Positions 1 through 7,455 of a stretch of DNA of 64,000 bases are shown here, piece by piece. The stretch is from JAGMES01 sp023128035 (GTDB lineage: Bacteria > Bacillota > Halanaerobiia > DY22613), in assembly GCA_030627905.1 (NCBI GenBank), contig DAOVRZ010000010.1, positions 1-64,000 of the forward strand, in the 5' to 3' direction. Under the pieces are notes generated by a model. That model did no database searches. It saw only the letters and a list, made by a program, of their open reading frames with translations, and had not been told where the DNA came from. The position numbers and the translations under genes were made by a program. Position 1 is the first letter of the stretch; each line of letters begins with the position of its first letter.

Positions 1-551
1 CTTAATTCCTGTTGTATAATCTGGGTTTCAATTTTCCCTACAATAGCTGGATATTTCTTTCGTTGACTTTTATATCTTAAAGCAATGGCTATTTGATTTA
101 AACAATAAATATGTCCTTTGATATATCTATCAACTCTTTTTTCTTTCGTTTTTTTAACCTCTTGCTTACATAAATCTATTACCTCATTAAAAATTCGTAT
201 TGCTTTATCATAATCCCCTAAATAAAGTTGTGCTATTCCGAGAGAAGTTTTTAACTTTATTATCAAATCAATATTTCCTTTAAACTCGTACAAGTGTCCA
301 TAATATAGATTATTTAGAATAGTACTTCCTGATCTTTTATCCGTTCCTAATTGAGCTAATCCCCTATGCATTTCACTTTCAATCACAAAAGTTTGATCAT
401 TTAAATATTTCTCTGCTATCAACTTAGCTTGTACTGCATAATCATATGCACCAACATAATCATGATTAACATTTATCTCCTCCTTACATTTTTCTATAAG
501 AAGAGAATAATCTTTTTTCATGGCTTCCTTACCCTTACATCCTAAACTCAT
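1..551 (-). CDS. TPR-repeat protein, 3' end cut by window edge
   Basis: An open frame runs from an ATG at 551 to the window edge without a stop (about 183 codons seen). AGGAGG at 563-567 lies about 11 nt upstream of the start. The translation is helical and repeat-like; the stretch GIAQLYLGDYDKAIRIFNEV is a typical TPR helix pair. No HTH is visible in the visible part. Together with the TPR gene at 2124-3086 and the peptide gene beside it, this may be a second peptide-sensing regulator of the RRNPP (Rap-like) type, but only the general TPR assignment is secure. A later in-frame ATG at 521 is a possible alternative start. Confidence 0.7.
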   Translation of the reverse strand, partial: MSLGCKGKEAMKKDYSLLIEKCKEEINVNHDYVGAYDYAVQAKLIAEKYLNDQTFVIESEMHRGLAQLGTDKRSGSTILNNLYYGHLYEFKGNIDLIIKLKTSLGIAQLYLGDYDKAIRIFNEVIDLCKQEVKKTKEKRVDRYIKGHIYCLNQIAIALRYKSQRKKYPAIVGKIETQIIQQEL

Positions 552-767
552 TTTTATAATTTCCTCCTTTTCTTTGAAACTAATGAAACTTTTTATTGTG
601 GTAAAAATATTTTTAAATATACAAATCACCCCTTACATTATACAGTACCGAATTTTCTGATATTTTTTTTAATTTTTTTGTATTAATATTTTTTCTTATC
701 TTATTGTCTTTTCTAACCAATGATATTTTATATATTATTAGCTAAAAAATTTATCTTATTCTTTTTG

Positions 768-796
768 TTGATTATTAAGCAATTTTGTGTTATAAT
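768..796 (+). promoter_or_regulatory. sigma-A-type promoter for the small HTH gene at 835
   Basis: TTGATT (768-773) and a perfect TATAAT (791-796) are separated by 17 nt. They lie about 40 nt upstream of an AGGAGG ribosome site and the ATG at 835. Confidence 0.6.
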
Positions 797-834
797 TTTC
801 GTGTATCTAATAATAAATAATAGGAGGTTTTATA

Positions 835-996
835 ATGAATGACGACATACAATTAGATACAGATAAATTATGACAACTTATGGAGTCCAGAGGATGGAAT
901 TTACCTTTACTTGCACGAAAATTAAATATTCATTACAGTCATGTGTACAGGGTACTACATGAAGAACACAAGCAAAAGAGTGACCTCTTATCCTAA
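835..996 (+). pseudogene. Small HTH protein gene interrupted by an in-frame TGA
   Basis: An ATG at 835 preceded by AGGAGG and a good promoter opens a frame that stops after 12 codons at TGA (871-873). It then continues in the same frame to TAA at 994-996. The second part (MESRGWNLPLLARKLNIHYS followed by HVYRVL) reads as a helix-turn-helix of the XRE/Cro type. The whole would be about 53 residues. A CGA-to-TGA transition would explain the stop, because Arg or Lys is common before the first HTH helix. Re-initiation at the ATG at 883 is possible but has no ribosome site. Probably a recently inactivated small regulator. Confidence 0.5.
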
Positions 997-1085
997 TGAG
1001 AAAGGTGGGGATAAGATTAGAGCTGCCACTCTTTACGGGGATACTATCATTATATATTATTGTTCCGTGGCAGTCAACTATTTTG

Positions 1086-1114
1086 TTGCGTATTTTTTAA
1101 CAAAGTAGTATAAT
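1086..1114 (+). promoter_or_regulatory. Promoter of the XRE regulator gene
   Basis: TTGCGT (1086-1091) and TATAAT (1109-1114) with a 17-nt spacer, followed by AAGGAGG at 1132-1138 and the ATG at 1146. Confidence 0.65.
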
Positions 1115-1145
1115 AAGGTTAGATAACTTTTAAGGAGGTTTACGT

Positions 1146-1670
1146 ATGCCTAAAAACCGTTTTGAATTCAAAGTTTTGGCTCACAAAATTGCAGAATTTA
1201 AAAAGAAGAATAAACTTACATTTGAGGATATTGGCAAAGCTACTGATGTAAACAGAAGTCATATTCATAGAATTATTAATAGAGAGCATTTTCCTTCACT
1301 CAAATTTCTGTTTCGTCTTGCAACTTTCATGAACGTGCCTCTATATTCCTTATTTATTCCGACCAAAGAAATGATTCATCAGGACTTCATTGAAAAAATA
1401 AACACCAGACTCAATGAGTTAAGTTGGGATTATGAAGAACTATCAGAAAGGGCTGAAATTTCTCTTTCACAAATAATGGACATTGTAGAAGGTAACACCT
1501 CAATTTCAAAGGAAGATCAGGATAAGATCACCAACATTTTAAAATTAGAAAATATAACCGACCATCAAAATAGTAAAATAAATCTAATGAAATACATAAT
1601 TAATGCAGATTTAACAGATGACCAGATTGCAAACATCATTAAAAATTTAAATGAAAACATAAACTCTTAA
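1146..1670 (+). CDS. XRE-family regulator with two HTH-like domains
   Basis: 174 residues. Residues about 11-65 form a classic HTH_3/XRE domain (FEDIGKATDVNRSHIHRIIN). A second, more divergent helical unit of the same size follows at about 82-130 (YEELSERAEISLSQIMDIV). The C-terminal tail is helical and acidic. The same two-unit plan is seen in the protein at 23734-24252. AAGGAGG lies 7 nt before the ATG and a sigma-A promoter lies upstream, so the gene is probably expressed. Target genes are unknown; the nearby TPR/peptide genes and the dead HTH gene at 835 suggest a local signalling role, which is inference. Confidence 0.85.
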   Translation: MPKNRFEFKVLAHKIAEFKKKNKLTFEDIGKATDVNRSHIHRIINREHFPSLKFLFRLATFMNVPLYSLFIPTKEMIHQDFIEKINTRLNELSWDYEELSERAEISLSQIMDIVEGNTSISKEDQDKITNILKLENITDHQNSKINLMKYIINADLTDDQIANIIKNLNENINS

Positions 1671-1680
1671 GCTAACAAAA

Positions 1681-1720
1681 AAACTCCAAGGGGATTACCC
1701 TAGGAGTTTTAAGTATTTTT
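1681..1720 (+). terminator. Intrinsic terminator after the XRE gene
   Basis: AAACTCC (1681-1687) pairs with GGAGTTT (1703-1709) around an AGGG/CCCT inner stem. A T-rich run follows, just downstream of the stop at 1670. Confidence 0.7.
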
Positions 1721-1727
1721 ATTATGC

Positions 1728-1757
1728 AAAAAAAAAAGGAGCGCGTTAACTCACTCC
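1728..1757 (-). terminator. Intrinsic terminator for the TPR/peptide transcript
   Basis: On the minus strand GGAGTG and CGCTCC (1757-1752 and 1743-1738, one G-U pair) form a stem followed by ten T (1737-1728). It closes the leftward transcript carrying the genes at 3086-1932, leaving an untranslated tail of about 175 nt. Confidence 0.7.
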
Positions 1758-1931
1758 AGATATGACTATTCGCCATATTAAATATGTATTTGTTGTCTTC
1801 TCTTAAATCGCGTCTCCTCTAATCAGCGAGTATTACAAAAAAATAGAATAATTCTCACCTGGAACAGCATAAGGATCAGCAAAAACAGAACACTTCATTT
1901 CAATTTAGGACATCAATTCATATAATTAATT

Positions 1932-2108
1932 TTATTCAATATTTGGCTCTGGTGTACAATAAACAATCATACCCGAAGAATCGTTAGTATAATAATCGTT
2001 AGAACCATTAGCGTTAGAACTATTCACATTAGAATCATTAGCGTAAATTCCCAAACTTCCTACACAAAGTACCAAAAATAATAATAAAATAATAAAAATC
2101 TTTTTCAT
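1932..2108 (-). CDS. Small exported peptide precursor (Phr-like candidate)
   Basis: 58 residues from the ATG at 2108, chosen because AGGAGG at 2117-2121 lies 8 nt upstream. An in-frame GTG at 2114 is too close to that site. The N-terminus is a signal peptide: two Lys, a long hydrophobic run, then a plausible signal peptidase site after GIYA. The mature part is rich in Asn and Ser with short N-D-S/N-G-S repeats and ends in a hydrophobic Cys/Pro-containing tail (GMIVYCTPEPNIE). It starts 15 nt after the stop of a TPR gene with its ribosome site in the gap, as in Rap-Phr and other RRNPP regulator/pheromone pairs. That the tail is a signalling peptide is inference. Confidence 0.6.
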   Translation of the reverse strand: MKKIFIILLLFLVLCVGSLGIYANDSNVNSSNANGSNDYYTNDSSGMIVYCTPEPNIE

Positions 2109-2123
2109 TTCCACATCCTCCTA

Positions 2124-3086
2124 TTAAAAGTTTTGGTGAAATGGTGTATCCTCAAAATAAACCTTTACACTTTTTTCTAAAAGTTTAATACTCTCAATAT
2201 TGAACACTTGAGATATTTCCAACATTTTTTTAAAACAATTAAACGCATAAGTATATGCTTGAGCTTTACAAAAATATGCCAATGCTACATATAGACAATC
2301 TTTAGCGTTTAAAAATTGTTTATCCTTTTGATATGCCATTCCCAGAATATATTGAGACTGAGCAAATTCAAAAGAATTGTCATACTCATATGCTAATACT
2401 TCTGCATCATGAACATATTTCTCTACTATGTCAAACTCATCATATTTTAAATGTAATTCAGCTAAATTGTTATATACTTTTGGTAAATTTTCTTCCTCAC
2501 AAAAATCAATTGCTTTTTGTTGCAGTTCGATAGCTTTATTATAATCCCCAACGAAATAGTAGTAATCACTATAATTTGTATATAATTGTCTTAGTTTTTG
2601 ACTATTTAAGCAATCAACATGTTTATTGATTAAATCCAAATAGAGTTTAGCTTCTTTCAAATTTTCCTCTTTACTTTCGATTCTATTTAAAGATAAATAA
2701 GCCCAAACAATATTAATATATGTCTCAACTAAAAGATTAATATCATCAGTTTTAGTTAAAAGCTCTTTAAATATATTGATGGCTTGCTTTAGTTCTCCTA
2801 AATAACCTAAAGCAACTCCTCTGTATTTCGTCAACTTAAATTCTTCTATTCCTTCGTTGTGCTTTAAGGCTTCTGAGATATTTTTTAAAGCTTTTCGATA
2901 TTGATTAAAGACAATTAATCCTTTCACCTTTAAAAAAGAAGTTTTAGCAAGCATATCTTTGTCATTGTGTGAAGATTCTACTGCAACGCTAATCTTCGAC
3001 ACAAATTCTACAAAATCCTTCTTTTTCAACATATTTTTAGCTTCTTCGTAATATTTTTCTGGTGATAATACAAAATCCCCATTCAT
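2124..3086 (-). CDS. TPR-repeat regulator (Rap/RRNPP-like)
   Basis: 320 residues, almost entirely alpha-helical TPR-type repeats from about residue 45 to 290, for example GVALGYLGELKQAINIFKEL and YYYFVGDYNKAIELQQKAID. There is no HTH at the N-terminus, so it resembles Rap-type proteins that act by binding partner proteins rather than DNA. AGGGAGGG about 8 nt upstream supports the start. A secreted peptide gene follows with 15 nt spacing, the layout of a peptide receptor and its pheromone. TPR structure is seen; peptide sensing is inferred from layout. Confidence 0.8.
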   Translation of the reverse strand: MNGDFVLSPEKYYEEAKNMLKKKDFVEFVSKISVAVESSHNDKDMLAKTSFLKVKGLIVFNQYRKALKNISEALKHNEGIEEFKLTKYRGVALGYLGELKQAINIFKELLTKTDDINLLVETYINIVWAYLSLNRIESKEENLKEAKLYLDLINKHVDCLNSQKLRQLYTNYSDYYYFVGDYNKAIELQQKAIDFCEEENLPKVYNNLAELHLKYDEFDIVEKYVHDAEVLAYEYDNSFEFAQSQYILGMAYQKDKQFLNAKDCLYVALAYFCKAQAYTYAFNCFKKMLEISQVFNIESIKLLEKSVKVYFEDTPFHQNF

Positions 3087-3514
3087 CGCTCTATTCCCTC
3101 CCTATATTTTTTTATGAACAAATTATATCTTTTTTCAATATTATTATATCACCCACAGAAAGTTAAATCAATAGTTTACTTATAAAATTTACAATTTAAT
3201 TATTTTTTTCTGTGAAATTAGATTTTTTATTAAGGAAGAAACGAAGTTATTTATCAGTAATATTTTCCAATTTTACCCTCTTTCTATAGTTAATTATGTG
3301 TGAGCATAACAACTTAAATGACAAATAATTTTCGATCTAAAACCCTTTCTTGGCTCGTGTTCAGCTACACAAATACCCAAAATCAAACCCATCAAAGAAA
3401 TCGTCATGCTCAACATCAGCGAAAAATAATAAACACTCTTCTAGATCATGCGTATTCTCTCTAAGGAATACGCATGATTTAGAAGAGTGCTAACTTATAT
3501 GCCCACGATTAATT
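3087..3514. other. Non-coding stretch with a terminator and a possible gene remnant
   Basis: No convincing gene. A minus-strand frame at 3294-3416 (40 codons from ATG) has a hydrophobic start (MLSMTISLMGLILGICVAEH) like the end of a membrane protein, but it has no ribosome site. It may be debris from the decaying cluster to its right. The hairpin at 3434-3489 is listed separately. Confidence 0.4.
3425..3489 (-). terminator. Long-stem terminator at the end of the decaying cluster
   Basis: Arms of about 24 nt at 3434-3457 and 3466-3489 (CACTCTTCTA with ATCATGCGTATTC) pair almost perfectly around an 8-nt loop. On the minus strand the stem is followed by a T-rich run (TTTATTATTTTT), so it would end the leftward ABC-transporter transcript. 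Confidence 0.65.
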
Positions 3515-3885
3515 TTATTTTTCTACCCTCCAATCTAACTTCACCCCGACCAAATACACTGAAACTATAGAGATTAAAGCTATAATCAATATATCAAAAT
3601 ACGCAACAATGAATAACCACCTAAAATTATAATTAGTACAATTATCGGATGTATATGTATCGGAATTTGAAAAAACAAAGAACCTACAAGAAATATTATT
3701 ACCATTGATGGAATTGACAATAAAGTTGAGCGGGTCACAAATGCAACAATTAATGACATTTTAGATACAGGAAGAGTTGCATAGTAATCAAAAGCTTTAT
3801 AATGTTTTAGATTTCTAAGTACAAAACCAGAGCTACTTAGATTATTCTGAATAGAATAGGTATCAAAAATCTTATCGAATTCCAT
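3515..3885 (-). pseudogene. ABC-2 type permease remnant, truncated and frameshifted
   Basis: The main frame (3586-3885, 99 residues) gives an N-terminus and two or three hydrophobic segments, for example SIPSMVIIFLVGSLFFQIPI. It then stops. Shifting frame near 3600 continues as another hydrophobic segment with a basic end (LIIALISIVSVYLVGVKLDW, then RVEK and stop at 3515). Full-length permeases of this class have six segments and about 250 residues, so the gene has lost its middle as well as its frame. It overlaps the 3' end of the ATPase remnant, as in an ATPase-permease operon. Confidence 0.65.
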
Positions 3886-4565
3886 CTTTATTCCCCCCCA
3901 ATGCTAAATAGACATCCTCTAAAGTAGATGTAATTACTCTAAAATCATCAAGTTTTTCGAAACCTACTTCTTCAACAATTTTTGAAAAGACTTTACTTGC
4001 AAGCTGCTTTTTAGTTAAAAACCGCCAAACACCTTCTTTAACTTTTGTATAGCTAGAAATAAAATCTGAGTCTCCAAATTCAAAAGAAAAATCTTCGGTT
4101 TTATATCCCTCTTTTAAAAATAATTCCAACAATTTTCTTTTGACCACCACTTAATTTAGACATTAACTTATTCCTCTGCTTATCTAATTTGAAAAGTCCA
4201 AGCAAAAGATTAGTTTGTTTCATAGCTTCAAATTTTGACAACCCCCTAAAAATTCCTGTATAATAAACAGATTCCCATGCCCGATGGCTATCAAGAATCA
4301 TTATTTGCTGACCAAAATAAGAAATATAGTTGGGTATTATATTGGGGTTATCAACTACATTTATCTCTTCAAAATATATCTCTCCTGAAGTAGGAGAAAT
4401 TAAACCAGCAATTTGCCTGATAAAAGTCGTCTTCCCTGCACCATTTGGACCAAGCAATCCGAAGATTTCCCCTTTTTTTATATTAATACTTAAATTATTA
4501 TTCGCAATAACATTACCAGTATAAACCTTTCGTAAATTTTCGGTTCTTAATATTACATCTTCCAT
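3872..4565 (-). pseudogene. ABC transporter ATPase, Walker B region deleted and frameshifted
   Basis: The frame at 4565-4101 has a Walker A motif (GPNGAGKTT, residues 39-47), a Q-loop and the signature LSGGQ (138-142), then ends 12 residues later. A second frame (4150-3872) carries the C-terminal accessory domain ending in the family-typical STLEDVYLALGG. The Walker B, D-loop and H-loop (about 80 residues) are absent, so there is both an internal deletion and a frame change around 4100-4150. It was the exporter ATPase of the peptide cluster and can no longer hydrolyse ATP. Confidence 0.8.
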
Positions 4566-4580
4566 AATGTACTATCCCCC

Positions 4581-5129
4581 TTACTTTTGAGCTATTATTG
4601 TAAAAAAAGAATCTTCCAGCTTAGCTACTTCAATTGTCATAGATTTTTCTATGTACTCCTTTATCTCATCGAAATCTTGTTTTAAATTTACCCCACCTAT
4701 ACCATAACCTACAGATTTAGACTTCCTCTTGCCTGGTAATATAACTTCCAAATTACCATTAAACATCTCTGAGTCTATAGCAATATCAAAATCCCATACA
4801 TATAACTTACCTTCACTTTTCAAAACTCTAATACACTCACTTAACACCTGTAACTTTTCTTTAATTCCTCTTATATACATTAATGTGCAAAACATCGTCA
4901 CTGTACTAAAAGTTTCATCAGGAAATTTTAATTTACAAGCATCACCATACACCCACTTGACATTAGGACTATTGTTAAATTTTGAATGACTAATTTCACT
5001 TTTTTTCTTAACTAATGCTGTTACAGATTTACCTGTTGTCGCATTAAGTATTATTTCCTCCCCGCCAGCACCTACATCAAGAATTTTTTCAGTAAACAAA
5101 TATCCTCTGAAATCTACAATATTACACAT
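4581..5129 (-). CDS. Class I SAM-dependent methyltransferase
   Basis: 182 residues. Motif I is ILDVGAGGE at residues 16-24. GDACKLKFPDETFSTVTMF gives the acidic/adenine-binding motifs and is followed by the LKSEGKLYVWDF strand typical of Methyltransf_11. Motif I sits unusually near the N-terminus, but GGGAGGAT 5 nt before the ATG supports this start. It lies between the tldE and ABC-transporter remnants in the same direction, so it was probably a tailoring enzyme for the peptide. It is one of the few intact frames of the cluster; the substrate is unknown. Confidence 0.75.
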   Translation of the reverse strand: MCNIVDFRGYLFTEKILDVGAGGEEIILNATTGKSVTALVKKKSEISHSKFNNSPNVKWVYGDACKLKFPDETFSTVTMFCTLMYIRGIKEKLQVLSECIRVLKSEGKLYVWDFDIAIDSEMFNGNLEVILPGKRKSKSVGYGIGGVNLKQDFDEIKEYIEKSMTIEVAKLEDSFFTIIAQK

Positions 5130-5147
5130 TTTATCCTCCCACTAACT

Positions 5148-5786
5148 TTATATTTGAAGTTTATCAACAACAAAAGTCGGGCAACCAAACCCTTCACATA
5201 TTGGATCAAAATAAAGATCATCACCTATAAGACTTATCTCTTGTAGTAAATTAATTAAATTTCCAGAAACGAAAATTTTTTTTGCCATTTCGGTTATTTC
5301 ACCATTTTTCCTATCCACACCTGTATAAAGATTAGAGATATTAGTTATATATATTCCATCATGAATATTTTTTATTATTTCTAAAAATGGCAAGTTACCT
5401 TTCTCAATATATAAGTTTGATGGTCCTATCTTAGGTTCAGAACGAAAATTATCCCTTGAATCAAAATTTCTTTCTTTTCATCTAAACTCTTCTTTTTCCG
5501 TACTAGCTGGTAATTCACAATTATTTTGTTTTTGTTGATTTGAAATATTACTAACTGCAATTCTAATAGCCCTATCCATAGCATCTATATTTAAAGAGGT
5601 ATAAACGAAACTCGTTTTAGAATTTTTAAATATTCTTATTCCAACCCCATTAGATCTTACCTTGTTATATGTAACTTTATTATTATGGTCAAAATATATC
5701 TCATTTTTATCCATAACTTGAATGTAAAGCTCTAAATCATCAAGTCCGTATTCTCCTAACCTATCTAAAAAAAGCGTATAATCCAA
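5148..5786 (-). pseudogene. TldE/PmbA-like protease subunit, internally deleted
   Basis: The frame at 5786-5478 gives an N-terminal TldE/PmbA-type domain (NGVGIRIFKNSKTSFVYTSL). After its stop, a different frame gives the C-terminal domain (PSNLYIEKG, then DGIYITNI and FVSGNL), ending at 5148. About 200 central residues of the roughly 440 expected are missing. TldE is the non-catalytic partner of the TldD metalloprotease, which trims peptides such as microcin B17. The gene starts 12 nt after the tldD remnant, so they formed a pair. Confidence 0.75.
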
Positions 5787-5797
5787 ACAATATCACC

Positions 5798-7162
5798 TCA
5801 ATAATTAAATGATAAATTATTCAGCAAAAATGTTGGTGAACCAGCAAAACAAGAAATTAATTGTCCACCTTTTAAACAATTTACTGATTTAAATTTCAAA
5901 TCATCCCCTATTAGCTCTACTTTGGTTAAAATTTCACTCGCTTTTCCAACAAAGGACTTCGGGTTAACTGGTAAAGTAATTTTACCATTTTCTATTAAAT
6001 ATGCTTCTTTCACACTATAAGAAAAATCTCCAGTAATTGAGTTTACTTGGCCTCCACCCAACTTTTTAATGTATAATCCCATTGGAATGGAACCGATGAT
6101 GTCTTTTGGATCTTTATTTCCAGGTTTTAAGTAAAAATTTTACATCCTAGAGAGTGGTCTCTCTTCGTAGCTACTACGCCTACCATTGCCTGTAGCTAAT
6201 TCTATATTATAATCTAAACAGTTTAGATTAGATAAATAACTCCTTAGTGTAAGAACACCAGAACTAACTAAAACCTTTTTTCTTCCCTGCTGTCCTTCAT
6301 CATCCAACCTATATGTACCGCTCAAACCCGGTATTGTAGGATCATCAATTATCGTTATGTTAGCATTAATTTTACTTTTTTTCTTAAGTATAGTACTTAC
6401 ATAGGAACCCTTCTTAATATTATCCAGTTCAAAAGCATGACCACAGACTTCATGTAGAAGAATCCCTCCCTCACCACTATGAAAGGCAATTGCTAGTTTA
6501 TTTAAATCTAAGTTATTTGCTTTGGGTTTAGTTTTATAAAGTGCTGTTATATAGGCAGATTTTATCATTTTTTCTATTATATTTTTTTGATATAACTATT
6601 TCCAGTTAAACTAATATATTCATTACTATAACTTAAATATCCATTAACGTTTATAGATAAATTTAGATCCAAACTCCTCTCTGTTTGAGTATCTTCTAAA
6701 AACAGATTATCTGAATTAATTATTAGTATTTTACGATTTATTAAATTGTATTTTTTTGTTATTGTAGAAATATTATTTTTTCTTATATTATAACTTGCTT
6801 TTTGAATATTTTTTAGTTCTTCTAACCATTTGGTTTTTTTCTGAGAATAATTTTATATTTTCTTCTGTGACGTTTGTAGCTTTAAAATCAGCATCTATAT
6901 GATTAGGTAACTTTAATAACTCTAATCCAATTCTTCTTAAGTTCAATTTTGTAAGGTCACTTGTAGTTATATTAATGTTTCTGCCATTAGCAAAAATAAC
7001 CCTAACGCTAATACCTATTTCAACTCCATAAAAAGTATCCTCAATTTGGTCATTGACTATGAATCCAGAATAGTTATGCTTTTCTTCAATAAAAATATCG
7101 CTATATATTCCTCCAATTTTTTTTGCACTATGCAGTATATCCTGCAATAACTTTACTTGCAT
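5798..7162 (-). pseudogene. TldD-like metalloprotease, two frameshifts and a stop codon
   Basis: Three pieces reconstruct one TldD of about 450 residues. The N-terminal domain is 7162-6788. A shifted middle frame follows, with ASYNIRKNNISTITKKYNLI and then GNSYIKK. The catalytic piece (6568-6140) has the TldD zinc motif in GILLHEVCGHAFE, HExxxH. Both frame changes occur at runs of seven A (near 6834 and 6580), one explained by an extra A and one by a missing A. After LSRM an in-frame TAA (6140-6142) interrupts a frame that continues as NFYLKPGNKDPKDIIGSIPM to 5798. Three independent lesions make this a true pseudogene rather than a read error. Confidence 0.85.
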
Positions 7163-7196
7163 AATAAATTAACTCCTTTTTACTTTTCAGTACATA

Positions 7197-7231
7197 AATA
7201 ATAGGATGATAATTATATCACCCTACTATTT
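7197..7231 (-). promoter_or_regulatory. Hairpin between precursor gene and tldD (attenuator candidate)
   Basis: Arms 7197-7211 and 7216-7231 pair over about 15 bp with one bulged G and one G-U pair and a 4-nt loop. No T-run follows. Placed just after the precursor stop, it could protect the short precursor message or limit read-through into tldD, as is common in peptide-antibiotic operons. Confidence 0.5.
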
Positions 7232-7239
7232 ACGCTATT

Positions 7240-7314
7240 TTAAGTGAGATGTTGATGACCATTACTGCAAGAACCTTCAACTTCATATTTAAATATTTCT
7301 GGTTTGAATGTCAT
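7240..7314 (-). CDS. Candidate RiPP precursor peptide (24 residues)
   Basis: ATG at 7314, TAA at 7242-7240. GGGAGGTG sits 9 nt upstream and a good promoter (TTGAAA, 17 nt, TAAGAT) lies just before it. The N-terminal half is charged and aromatic (MTFKPEIFKY), like a short leader. The C-terminal half has a single Cys and Gly, Asn, Gln and two His (SCSNGHQHLT), like a modified core. It is the first gene of the leftward operon with tldD, tldE, methyltransferase and ABC exporter, and is divergent from a PqqD/radical-SAM gene. I do not recognise the peptide family; precursor status rests on position, translation signals and composition. Confidence 0.6.
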   Translation of the reverse strand: MTFKPEIFKYEVEGSCSNGHQHLT

Positions 7315-7335
7315 TTTAACTCACCTCCCATAAAT

Positions 7336-7364
7336 ATCTTAACATACCTAATCTAATTTTTCAA
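7336..7364 (-). promoter_or_regulatory. Promoter of the precursor/tldD operon
   Basis: On the minus strand TTGAAA (7364-7359) and TAAGAT (7341-7336) are 17 nt apart and lie directly upstream of the ribosome site of the precursor gene. Confidence 0.5.
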
Positions 7365-7455
7365 GCTTGTCTTTTTTTAAAAATTGTGTTAATATTACTA
7401 TGAATATTTTTTATGCATTCCTAAAACTTTCAAAGAACAAAAAGGGGGATTTTAA

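Noticed and set aside
835..996. TGA at 871 read as tryptophan or selenocysteine
   Set aside because: Other genes in the window use TGA as stop (for example the radical SAM gene), and no SECIS-like hairpin was recognised just downstream.
1833..1898. A 21-codon frame (start MKCSVFADPY) in the tail of the TPR/peptide transcript
   Set aside because: No ribosome site and no hydrophobic export signal; likely chance in a 3' untranslated region.
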